NCBI GenBank assembly: GCA_017590115.1
Contig: JAGGNK010006559.1
Coordinates: 1,569,054-1,633,053, forward strand
Length of the DNA stretch: 64,000 bases
DNA from: Montifringilla adamsi
Lineage: Eukaryota > Chordata > Aves > Passeriformes > Passeridae
Direction: 5' to 3'
The notes below the pieces were generated by a model. That model saw only the letters and a list, made by a program, of their open reading frames with translations, had not been told where the DNA came from and did not search any database. The translations under genes and the position numbers were made by a program. Shown piece by piece: positions 1-9,360 of this stretch; position 1 is the stretch's first letter, and each line of letters starts with the position of its first letter.

Positions 1-880
1 AGTCCTACAAGGTCCTGCTTTGGGGGTTTTGCCTCAGCAGCCACCCAGAAATCAAACTGTTCATCCCAAACTCTCTCAGCAGACACAGTCAGAGGATGAT
101 TCAGCCTGTCTTGAACGAGGTAACCATGAAAGAGCCTCCCAAAATGCCTCCTCTTCTTCTAAATGTGCCACCTTAAAATAAAACCTGAGACTGAACTGAT
201 CCTGAACTGGCTGAAGCAAACTCAGACTGAAAAGTGAAACAGCACAGGCGGAGAGGGAAGCCCAGGAGCTTAAGGTCGGTGTTTAGAGACTGATTTTTTT
301 TTCTTTTCTCTAAGCCAGACGTTACTTTCTATTCTCAAATGATTTGTAACCAAGATAGAGTTGAAAAGTTTGGGCAGAAGCAGATGAAAAAAGCCTTGAC
401 TAAACGATTCTGAAGCTGAGCTCTCAGTTTAAGCTAGCAGTTAAAGCCTCAGTTTAAGGACATTCCAAATGAAAAAAAATTAAGTAGATTTAACAATATT
501 TAATAAAATTATTATTAATTCTGCTCTTTAATTAGTAAGTCTCGCCTCTTTCAACAGCAAAGCAAAAAAAAAAAAAAAGGCTTCGGAGTGCTATCTAAGT
601 AAAAAGAATGGAAACATTTAATCAGGCAGCAGGAACTCACGCTTGAAACAGGCACGTCCACAAAATCCCACTCTAACAGGAGATGAATCTTGTTTCACAA
701 CACACTTTATTCAAAACCAACAGCAGAAACCACATCAAGAACAGACGGCAGATGCTTGCAAATAGGTCTCGCTGCGATTTCCCCTCGTTTCTAAGACCGA
801 CACGAAAGCGAGCGCCGGGATCTCCCAGCTCTGGCAAACTCCAGGGACGAGCTGGAGTTGAAACCACCTCCCTCCACCCC
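1..880. other. Non-coding flank, probable first intron of the leftward gene
   Basis: No exon with matching splice sites and phase is visible on either strand. The DNA is AT-rich with short poly-T and poly-A runs (near 294 and 565). If the leftward CpG-island promoter at about 1.4-1.5 kb starts RFX2, this is the proximal part of its first intron. That is inference from gene order, not from sequence homology. Confidence 0.4.
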
Positions 881-899
881 CGAGGAGGAGGAGGAGGAG

Positions 900-1062
900 C
901 GCAAGGGGGGACGGGGACAGCGCGGGGAGGGGGACGGGGACAGCGGGAAGAGAGGGACGGGGACAGCACGGAGTGAGGGGGACGGGGACAGCGGGAAGAA
1001 AAGGACGGGGACAGCACGGGCAGGGGGACAGCAGGAAGAGAAGGACGGGGACATCATGGAGA
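900..1062 (+). repeat. G-rich purine minisatellite
   Basis: Imperfect tandem copies built around GGGACGGGGACAGC followed by GGGAAGAGA-like or ACGGAG-like spacers, about 20-25 bases each. The plus strand is almost pure purine apart from the C of GACAGC, with many G-runs of three or more, so it could form G-quadruplexes. It lies just inside the putative first intron of the leftward gene. Long open frames across it are a by-product of the repeat. Confidence 0.75.
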
Positions 1063-1387
1063 GAAGGAGAGCACGGAGAGGGGCACGGGTACAGTACGGA
1101 GCGGCGCCGACTCCGACCCCAGCGGAGCGCCTGCCCTGACTCTGAGCGGACACTTTGGGGCTCGCATCCCCCGGTCCCCGGCTGGGACCCCCCGGCAGCA
1201 CCGCGTCCCCGCCGCCCGCCGAGCCGGGAGCGCGGAGCTCCGGGCAGCTCCGCCGAGCCGGGAGCGCGGAGCTCCGGGCCCGGCCCGCGCCGCGCCGGCC
1301 CCGCGGAGGACGCGGAGACCGCGCACATCCCTGCACCCCCCCGGCCGCGGTCCCACATCCAGCCCGTCACGGGGCGGCCCCGCTCAC

Positions 1388-1560
1388 CTGCCGTCCCCGC
1401 CGGGTGCCGCGGGCTGCGCTGGGCTCCGGCCGCCGGGGCCGCGCGTTGCCGCCGTTGGCAAGTAACAGTCTCCAGGGCTACGGTCACTATGGCGCCGGGC
1501 GCCGGGTCTCGAGGCAACTGTTGCTACCCCGGCCCCGCGCGTCACCGCCCGGCCCCGCCC
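1388..1560 (-). other. Putative non-coding first exon, leftward gene (RFX2 by synteny)
   Basis: Read on the minus strand, a strong donor CAG|GTGAGC ends a possible exon at 1388, inside the CpG island. No ATG-led reading frame of note lies in it, so it would be 5' untranslated sequence. The start at about 1560 is a guess from GC-box density. RFX2 is the neighbour of ACSBG2 in the opposite direction in mammals, which is the only reason for naming it; no RFX2 coding sequence is in the window. RFX2 is a winged-helix factor for ciliary and spermiogenesis genes. RFX X-box-like sites fall in this exon. Confidence 0.4.
1454..1466 (+). promoter_or_regulatory. X-box-like RFX site
   Basis: GTTGGC, one spacer base, then AGTAAC. 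Against the RFX consensus GTNRCC(N0-3)RGYAAC this has one mismatch in the left half and none in the right. A further right half-site, GGCAAC, lies at 1513-1518. Function is inferred only; if the downstream gene is RFX2 it would suggest autoregulation. Confidence 0.35.
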
Positions 1561-2232
1561 TAAGGAGGCGTGCCCAGCGCGTCTCGGCTTTCCATTGGTG
1601 TACCGCCTGCCAGTCACACGAAAGGGCGGGACGCGCTGGGGAAGGACCAATGGAGTGGCGAGAGGGGCGTGGCCGGCTGTTGGCGCGCGGTTTGGCGCCT
1701 CGGCGCGGGGCGGGGCCGGGAGCGTGACGCGAGCGCGCACGCGCGCGCGGGGAAAGGGGAGCGAGGGGGGCGGGGCCGGCGCGGTGACTTCACCTCCATA
1801 AATCACCCAAAAAAAGAAAAAAGATTTAAAAAAAAAGTTTACTTCCCCGCTGTTAAACGTTCCAAAAGGTCGCGCTGCGGCCGGGGTTGTTGTTGGGGGG
1901 GGTTTCTTTTTAAACCCCCTCCACGTGACATCAAGCCGTCGTCATGGCGACCGGGCGTGACGTCACCGACAACAACGCGCCGGGGGGCGGGGCGGGGCGG
2001 ACGGGAGCGGGCGGGGACAGCGGGATTTGGGGCGAATTGGGGGAATTTCGGTGAAAGGCTGCTCCCGCCCGCTCCGGCAGCGCCCGCAGCCCGGGGGGTG
2101 CGGGGCCAGAAAATCGTAAAAGTCGTCAAAATGGTAAAAATCGTAAAAATCATCCGGCATGGACAGAGCGAGCCCCGCGCCGGGACTGCGGCACCGGGAC
2201 CGGCCGGAGAACGGAGAACGGAGAACGGGGCT

Positions 2233-2345
2233 GCTCCGGGGCTGCGGGAGCTGGGGCGGCTCGCCTGGAGAGGAGAGGGGTCCGGGAGAGCTGGAGAGGG
2301 ACCGGGACAAGGCCTGGAGGGACAGGACACAGGGAATGGCGGCCA
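2233..2345 (+). mobile_element. CR1 LINE 3'-region fragment (sense)
   Basis: Contains the CR1-type string with GAGAGCTGGAGAGGGAC, then GGACAAGGCCTGGAGGGACAGG and ACACAGGGAATGG. The same string recurs at 2770-2835 and matches the avian CR1 segment just 5' of the region seen at 18,660 and 60,960. It is interrupted on the right by the minisatellite at 2345. Confidence 0.7.
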
Positions 2346-2680
2346 CTGGGAAAGGGACACTTAGGTGGGAAAAAATCCCATTTAGATAGGAAAAAAATCG
2401 CATTTAGATGGGGAAAAAATACCATTTAGATAGGAAAAAAATCGTATTTAGATGGGGAAAAAATACCATTTAGATAGGAAAAAAATCGTATTTAGATGGG
2501 GAAAAAATACCATTTAGATAGGAAAAAAATCGTATTTAGATGGGGAAAAAATACCATTTAGATAGGAAAAAAATCGCATTTAGATGGGGGGAAAAAAAAA
2601 CATTTAGATGGGAAAAAATCCTATTTAGGTGGGAAAAAAATACCATTTAGATGGGAAAAAATACCATTTAAATTGGATAT
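2345..2680 (+). repeat. 22-bp minisatellite expanded from CR1 sequence
   Basis: About 15 copies of a roughly 22-bp unit, CATTTAGATGGGAAAAAATCC-like, arranged as alternating variants (GATGGGGAAAAAATAC and GATAGGAAAAAAATCGT), giving a higher-order dimer of about 45 bp. The unit resembles the TAGATGGGATATTGGG segment of the CR1 3' end, which reappears directly at the right edge, so the array probably grew from it. Confidence 0.85.
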
Positions 2681-2842
2681 TGGGCAGGAATTGTTCCCTG
2701 GCACAGCTGGGGGTGTTCACTTGGAAAGGAGAAGGCTCCAGGGAGAGCTCAGAGCCCCTTGCGGGGCCCAAAGGGGCTCCAGGAGAGCTGCAGAGGGACT
2801 GGGGACAAGGCCTGGAGGGACAGGACACAGGGAATGGCTCCC
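2681..2842 (+). mobile_element. CR1 fragment, second copy
   Basis: Begins with ATTGGGCAGGAATTGTTCCC (the CR1 part after the array), then a second copy of the ACAAGGCCTGGAGGGACAGG segment seen at 2300. The same order (CR1 segment, array, CR1 tail) therefore occurs twice in a row, pointing to a tandem duplication of about 0.55 kb. Confidence 0.65.
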
Positions 2843-2946
2843 ACTGAAATTTAGATGGGAAAAAAATCCCATTTAGTTGGGAAAAATCCCATTTAGATAG
2901 GAAAAAAATCCCATTTAAATGGGGGAAAAAATCCCATTTCGATGGG
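2843..2946 (+). repeat. Second, shorter 22-bp minisatellite block
   Basis: About five copies of the same CATTTAGATGGGAAAAAATCC unit as at 2345-2680, with more uniform ATCCC ends. It follows a copy of the same CR1 segment. Confidence 0.8.
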
Positions 2947-3025
2947 ATATTGGGCAGAGACTGTTCCCTGGCACGGCTGTGGCTGCCCCTGTTTCCCTGG
3001 CAGTGCCCACGGCCAGGCTGGGTGG
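2947..3025 (+). mobile_element. CR1 3'-end remnant
   Basis: ATATTGGGCAGAGACTGTTCCC followed by GGCTGTGGCTGCCCCTG and CAGTGCCCACGGCCAGGCTGG, the CR1 3' region in the sense direction. It decays by about 3025 and lacks the terminal repeat. Confidence 0.65.
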
Positions 3026-4395
3026 TTCTTCACCCCCCACATCCCATCCTGTTTTATTTTGTCATTGAAACCCAGCCCAGGCTCCAGGTCGCTCTCATAT
3101 TTTTTGAATGCAGGTGCTGCCAAGGAAAGCAGCGTTTTTTTATAAAGCTTTACGAAATATCTCTGTTTGTGTGGTTTTTATGGGTTTTTCCCCTACAGTT
3201 ACACTCAGCAGAATCCCCACCCCTTGCTCTGAAAAATCCCCATCAGGTATTTCACCATTTCCAGGATCGCTTTCCTGACATGCAATAAAAAAAAAAAAAA
3301 AGCTTTTATGATGTATTTTTTCTGCAACGTTTTCTGAAAAGTATGTCCCAGCCTCAGCCAAGGAAGTGTGTGGAATTTGTACCCATGGAGACTCCAATAA
3401 CACAGCCTGCTCCAAACACCACAGGATTATTACTTTTCTTACCTAACGCCTTGGGAAAGGAGTTACTGGAAAAGGAAGTGACTGAGTGAGGCAATTTAAA
3501 TTTTAGACACTGGTTAGAGTGTGGATTTGGGGTTGCTGTTCCTGCTTTTGGGAGATTACCAAGAGAATTACACTGGAAAAATTCGTGGAGTTGTGTGTCT
3601 GACCACCATGGACATACTGAGTGAGCTTTGGAGAAGCTCCTGAGAAAAAGAATTTTTACTCTCTGAGTGAGCTTTGCAGAAGCTCCTGTGAAAAATAATT
3701 TGCATTATATTTTATTATTTTTATTAAAATTATTCTTTATTTTATTTCTATTTTATTTTCATATATTTTAATTTTATTCTTTTTTATATACAATTTTATT
3801 ATTAATGAGTTGCAAATGCTTAAGCCAGAGATATTTAAACAGAACAACTTTTAGGTGAACAAAACATATAGTAAAAGAAAAAATAGAGGTGAAATAGTTT
3901 ATTAAAAATCACCTAGAACAAATAAACATCCACCTTTACTCCTGGAAACTGAGACCAGGTTAATAGATTTGCTTTAAACACTCCTGATGTGTTTGAAGTT
4001 GTTCTCATTCCTTCCCTCAATCTCTTTTACAAATGAAACAATCCTCTGGTTTTCCTGCTGGAAAAGCCCAGAGCTTTCCTAAAAACCACTCAATAAACAG
4101 CTATTTTTTAATCCTGTGGTCACTTATTCCTGCTTGAGCAGGAATAAATGCGTTGAGTTTGGCCACACTGAGTTGCACCACGCTGATTTTGAATCACCAC
4201 TCAAATTTACCACGAGCTGAATGAAATTCCTCAGCCCAACGTGTTGTTGCAGCTCTGTTACTTTTATTTTTTAGGGCGCAATTCCCCCCAGAATGGGGAA
4301 AAGAAAAGGGAAACACGTTTGGGTGTGCTCCTGCTCTTCCCAAAGTGCCAATTCCAGAGTGAAACCCAGAGCACAGGTGCCAACAGCATCCTGAA
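3026..4395. other. Intergenic, no gene seen
   Basis: No exon, promoter or RNA gene is supported. 3700-3800 is very AT-rich (TTTTATTT-type runs). A poly-A tract lies at 3287-3300. Confidence 0.6.
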
Positions 4396-4512
4396 ATTCA
4401 CAGAATCACAGAGCCACTGGGGCTGGAGAAGCCCCCCGAGCTCTCCAAACCCAGCCCAGCACTGCCCAGCCACCACCAACCCTGGCCCCGGGTGCCACAG
4501 CCAGTTTTGAAC
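4396..4512 (-). mobile_element. CR1 3'-end fragment (minus strand)
   Basis: Starts with TTCACAGAATCACAGAGCCAC, typical of the reverse complement of the CR1 terminal repeat, then GGGGCTGGAGAAG and CCAAACCCAGCCCAGC. Truncated to about 115 bp. Confidence 0.6.
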
Positions 4513-5929
4513 ACTTGATAATGCTTGAAATTATTGATAACGCTTGAGATTATTGATAATGCTCACTGCAACACCTTTGGGAAGCGCTGCAGCCCAAGGG
4601 GGTCAGGCAGAATCACCACAGCGCTTTTGTTTTTAATTGTTTTTTAATTTGTTTTTAATTTTCTGCCACCTCTTGTGCCAAGGTGATCACTGGGACGAAT
4701 TTTTCTTTTGTTTTTTTCCAGCCTGTTCGTGAGCCAGGTCTCGCTTCTCTCACACAGTACCAGGGGCTGGGGAAGGGGATTAATTTCAAAAATTGTAAAG
4801 AAAGAGAAGTTTGATTTTTCTTTTCCTTCTCTTTTCTCCCAGCTTGCTGCAGCTGTCTCTGCTACCCACAGGAGGGCACGTTCCTCAAAGCAAACTGGAA
4901 TTCAGCTCAAACCCAATCCCGCCCAAAGGATCCCACTGATTGATTTGATTTCACTAAAGGGAGGTTTTGACAGAAAAACAGTATTCTGATAAAAGAAAAT
5001 TCCTTGTAAAGGTGGCGAGATTCTTTGAAATATTGTGTTTATCCATGAAAAATATTGTTGTTTTGGGTGCTGGAAATGAAACCTGAAATGAAACTATTCC
5101 TTTAAATTGTTTCCTGCTTGAAAAAAAAAAAAAAAATTCCCAGAAGGTTAAAACCAAAAGAAATTTTAAAATTGCCTTTGGGATTTTTGCTTAAAGAAAA
5201 AGTTTGCTTGTTTTAAGTGGGAGAATCCCCATTCCAAACAGGGACCAAACAGCACTTTCCTACCTGGGAGATTTCTGTGTCAGCTTCCCCCCATCCTTGG
5301 AGGTGTTTTCCAGCCCTAATGATTCTGTATTCCAACCCTAATAATAACCCTCATTATTCTTCTCTCCGTGCTGTGTTTTGCTGCTGAGTGAGCTCAGTGC
5401 AGGACATTTGGAGGCTGAACTGGTGCCTCTCCGTGTCCCCTGTCCCACAGGATCAACTGCACCCTCCCGTGCAGGTTATGAGGGTCATCTCCTCTGTGAT
5501 TGTGGATTTTCCCTTTAAAATATCAGCCATAAAATGAAATTTCAAGACCATTTCATTCCCAGTCCTTTCAATTCGTGGTGTACGTAAATAGGTCCTGGTT
5601 TTGCAGGCAGGGAGTCACTCAAGGGCTGCACTTAGGAATTAAACCTCAATTCAATCTCCATCCCACCTATTTCCAAGGCAATTCCAGTGGGGCTGGTGCA
5701 GGCTTGCAGCTTTTCCTGCCACACTCCTTGGGCACAGCCCTGGCTGAGCTCCTGCTCCAAGCACAGCCCCAGGGCTTTGTTTCCTGCACCACAAACCCCT
5801 GCCCTTGCTGCTGCTCACACCACAGCCTCCTCCAGTGCTTTGGGCTGGGCTCGAGAGGGGAAATCTGTGGAGTGGGGCTGTGCCAGGCTGGAATTTCCCT
5901 GTCCTGCTCTGCCCACGCCTCTCTCCAGA
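4513..5929. other. Intergenic, no gene seen
   Basis: Unique-looking non-coding DNA with a poly-A/T tract near 5120. ORFs in 5575-5930 run on into the minisatellite and have no splice or start context. Confidence 0.55.
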
Positions 5930-6535
5930 AGGACAACGAATTCCAAGCTGTTATGGGATGTTTGTCCAGCAGGACAGGGAATTACAGTCTCTTATGAAAT
6001 GTCTGTGCAGGGGGACAGTGAATTCCAGGCTGTTATGGGATGTCTGTCCAGCAGGACAACAAATTCCAGGCTCTTATGGGATATTTGTCCAACAGGAAAA
6101 TGAATTCTAGGCTGTTATGGGATGTCTCTGCAGCAGGAAAACTAATCCCAGGCTGTTATGGGATGTCTCTGCAGCAGGACAGTGAATCCCAGGCTGTTAT
6201 GGGATGTCTGTCCAGCAGGAAAATGAATCCCAGGCTGTTATGGGATGTCTCTGCAGCAGGACAGTGAATCCCAGGCTGTTATGGGATGTCTCTGCAGCAG
6301 GACAGTGAATTCCAGGCTGTTATGGGATGTCTGTCCAGCAGGAAAATGAATCCCAGGCTGTTATGGGATGTCTCTGCAGCAGGACAGTGAATTCCAGGCT
6401 GTTATGGGATGTCTCTCCAGTAGGAAAATGAATCCCAGGCTGTTATGGGATATTTGTCCAGCAGGTCATTCAATTCCAGGCTGTTAGGGGATGTCCCTCC
6501 AGCAGGATAATGAATCCCAGCCTGTTATGGGATGC
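5930..6535 (+). repeat. 41-bp minisatellite, about 14 copies
   Basis: Tandem unit of 41 bases: AATCCCAGGCTGTTATGGGA followed by TGTCTCTGCAGCAGGACAGTG. Copies begin near 5939 and repeat every 41 bases to about 6530. Two main variants alternate (CTCTGCAGCAGGACAGTGAAT and CTGTCCAGCAGGAAAATGAAT). Because 41 is not a multiple of three, the open frames across it are chance. Confidence 0.92.
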
Positions 6536-7184
6536 TCTGTCCTATCCTGGCAGTGGCCCAGAGCATTTTTTTCCACAGCCTTGCCCAGCCTGGAAGCAAA
6601 CAGGTGAGTGCTGAAGGTGGGAGAAAGAAGAGAGGATGTTCAGCCCTTCCTGTGCTCTTTTTTCCTGTCTCCCTTGGGTTGTATCCCAACAATCCCTGGC
6701 AAAAGCTTCCCTGCACAATGGGATTTGGAAAGGTCACTCTTCTCAACCTCACACCTTCCCCCTGACAAGTTTTTAGCCCAGCTGAAACCCCAAGTGCTCT
6801 CTTTTCCCCCACCCTGGAAATTTCCTTTTATGAGATTTAAAGACCAAGCATTTATCTGCAGTTTCATCTGTTTGGTTTGGCTATAGCTGCCTGGAAATTC
6901 CACAAAAAACACTGGATAAAGTCATGGAAAAGAACCACTGTGCCTGTGGTTTTTTGTGTGCCACTCCCTGCAGGGAGCTGCAGCTCCTGAGCTCACAGGA
7001 GGAGGATGTGTCCACAACTTGGATGAAATCAAGTGCAGTCAGATTGATATGACTGAATCCATGCAGCTTCTGTGGAATTAAACCCTCAGTGGCTGAACAG
7101 CCCCTGTGCAGGGTTTAAATGGAATTTCTGCACAAAGCACAGGTTTGCTGGGGAGTGAGACAGAGACAGCACAAAGCAACACAT
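6536..7184. other. Intergenic, no gene seen
   Basis: No supported exon or regulatory element. Confidence 0.5.
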
Positions 7185-7618
7185 TCCATTTTCAGAAGGC
7201 TTCTCTAGTAAAATCAGGTGCCCCCAAGGAAGGAAATAATTGGCATCTGACTCCATTGATTCAAAATGCTGAACAATTGCTTTATTAAACTATACTATAC
7301 CACATTAATACTATATTATAACTATGCTAAAGAGATACTATACTATACTATACAAAGAATACTAAAGAAAACTCGTGACTGCCTCCAGACAGTCAGGACA
7401 TCTTTGACTCAATTGGCTAAGGAATCAAAACAATCTTGAATAGAATCTAATTGACAAATTACTTCAGGTAAATAAACTTCCTAACACATTCCACATTTGT
7501 AAAAACAACAGGAGCAGCAAGTAGAGATAAGAATTGCTTTCTCTTCTTCTCTCTGTACTTCTCCAGGGAAAAACCTGAGAGAGGATTATCTCTCTGTTCA
7601 GAGAATGCGAATGTCACA
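7185..7618 (-). mobile_element. Probable solo ERV long terminal repeat (minus strand)
   Basis: Read on the minus strand it begins TGTGACATTCGCATTCTC at 7618 and carries a polyadenylation signal AATAAA at 7280-7285, followed by GCAATTGTTCAGCATTTTG. The middle is AT-rich with TATAG/TACTA pentamers at 7287-7355. The order TG start, AT-rich body, AATAAA and short downstream tail fits a retroviral LTR, and the wording resembles LTRs common in songbird genomes. No internal viral gene flanks it, so it is a solo element. Family not verified. Confidence 0.55.
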
Positions 7619-7854
7619 GCTTCAAACTTGTTTTTATTCTAGCATGCATGCTTTTTATACATTCTTACAAAGCTCATAAGTTTACACTTTACTCATGGGA
7701 GATAAATAAAGTGCTTATTAGAATAGACGGTTGCGGATTTCTCTTATTTATCCTTCTTTCTTTCTTGGTTTCTCTGTCAATGACCTTGGTAGAAAATTCT
7801 TTCAGGGCTAAACTTGGATCCTCTGATCAAACTTCTCTCTGGCTCCCAGAAGTG

Positions 7855-8340
7855 GCCGTAAAACCTCTTCCACACCTCTCATTTCCACAGTGCTGGAACA
7901 GAGTGCCCGGGAGCCCTGGGGGAGTGGTGGGCAGGATCAAAGTGAAGTCTGGCTGATGTGCTGGGAAGAGGGCACAAAATCGACAAAACACACAGTGATG
8001 GCACCTTCAGCACCTGCATGGCAGTGAGGAAAAGCCTCTGGGGCACCTGGAGAGAACCTTCCTCATCACACTGCTGCTCCAGACCCTTCCCCAGCTCCAT
8101 TCCTTTCCCTGGACACGCTCCAGCCCCTCCATGTCCTTCTAATCATGAGGGGCCCAAAGCAACCCAGGATTTGAGGTGTGACCCCAGCAGTGCCCAGCAC
8201 TGGGGACACTCACTGGTCCTGTGGCCACTGGCACAAGCCAGCTCTTCTTGGCCCCCTGGGCACACTGCTGGAAGCTTGGAATGAGAATATTGAGCAAAAA
8301 GGTTTGGTTTGTTGACGTGGGGAAGCTCAACATCCTGGTG
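7855..8340 (-). mobile_element. CR1 body fragment (minus strand), 5' edge uncertain
   Basis: 8060-8240 matches the reverse complement of the CR1 portion containing TCCCTGGACACGCTCCAGCC, GAGGGGCCCAAAG and ACCCAGGATTTGAGGTG. The stretch before 8040 is less certain. Confidence 0.55.
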
Positions 8341-8870
8341 GCTGAGAGCTTCTTAAAGCTCTGTAACTGTTTCACTTCAGCGAGTTTATGTTTAAAAACC
8401 ACAGCAAGTGATTAAGTGGCCCTGTGGATTATTAACATTTCAGGCTGAATTGCAGGTGCAGAGGTCTTGCACCTCACTCCAGCTCAGTCAACTGTTGGAG
8501 TTCTGGCTGCTGAGAATTCCAGATCTGTAGCCTGCACTGCAGGCTACAAGTGTTTAATTATTGGGTTAATTTTGGAAGCCTTCTCCACAGCCTCAGGTCA
8601 AATGCAGTGTTCTCTTGGGGGTCAGTGCCTGGCAGCACAGAAAGGCTGAAATTCTCAGCAGAAAGTTGTCAGCTTGTGCTGTCCCCTGGCTCCTGGAGTG
8701 ACACCTGGCCCGTGTCACCAAGGGACAGAGCTGATTTCTGTGTCACCATCTCTGGTCACACATCCATCCCTTTCCTGTTGCAACACAGTTTCATGTGGGA
8801 AATGCAAATATGAAAACTTCCACAGACACAGGAGGGGTTGATCTGCACCCTTGGAAGGAGTTTGGATTGA

Positions 8871-9360
8871 TGTAAAATAACAATACACAGACATTAAGCA
8901 GAAAAATCTTAAACTTATGTTCCTATAGCTGTAAGTAAGAATATGCTTTAAGTGAGAAATTGTATTGATAAGGTGGTGAAGGGTTTATAAAGTAGGGATG
9001 TAATTGTATAGAGTAAATTAAGAGTTTAGATGTTACAATAGAATCACATGTGTGTATGTGGGATAGCAGCCCATTGGACAAAAGTATCCACAGTGCAATA
9101 GAAGTAAGTAAAGGTGATAGGATAGAAAAGCAAAATTTTAAAAAATAAAATAAAAAACTATTTTTTAAAAATAAAAACTTTGTGGCAACTTTCTATTGGA
9201 TTAGAAAGTTCTATATTGTCTTGTAACAAAGAACTTGTGACCATTTTGAGCTATGGCCGACTGCTTGCTCCTCTAAAATCTCACAGCCTCTGAGACTGAT
9301 GTTTATTTGAACAATAAATCGTTTTTAGCCTGACTGTGGTCCCATCCCTTCATTAAAAGC
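8871..9360 (+). mobile_element. Possible solo LTR (plus strand)
   Basis: Starts TGTAAAATAACAATACACAG, has an AT-rich body with a CCAAT-type GCCCATTGGAC at 9070, and ends with a polyadenylation signal AATAAA at 9312-9317 shortly after a GCCTCTGAGACTG segment. The layout suggests a retroviral LTR without internal genes. Ends are approximate and the family is unconfirmed. Confidence 0.4.

Larger units (their letters stand above)
880..2280. promoter_or_regulatory. CpG-island promoter region
   Basis: A dense run of CpG dinucleotides with GC boxes, an inverted CCAAT box (ATTGG near 1593), a CCAAT box near 1648, an E2F-like TTTGGCGC at 1691-1698, an E-box CACGTG at 1922-1927 and a full palindromic CRE TGACGTCA at 1958-1965. 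No TATA box is evident, as is usual for a housekeeping-type dispersed promoter. The only convincing splice donor nearby faces left (see exon candidate at 1388). In human the gene head-to-head with ACSBG2 is RFX2, so this island is probably its promoter. The right part could also start an unrecognised rightward transcript. Confidence 0.65.

Noticed and set aside
735..1517. Overlapping long ORFs on both strands of the first CpG island
   Set aside because: GC-rich promoter DNA lacks stops. The encoded strings are Arg/Pro/Gly-rich with no domain, and overlapping frames are equally open.
5575..6267. ORFs over the 41-bp repeat with repeating residues such as CYGMSLQQ
   Set aside because: The unit is not a multiple of three, so the frame cycles through the repeat. 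No promoter or splice support.
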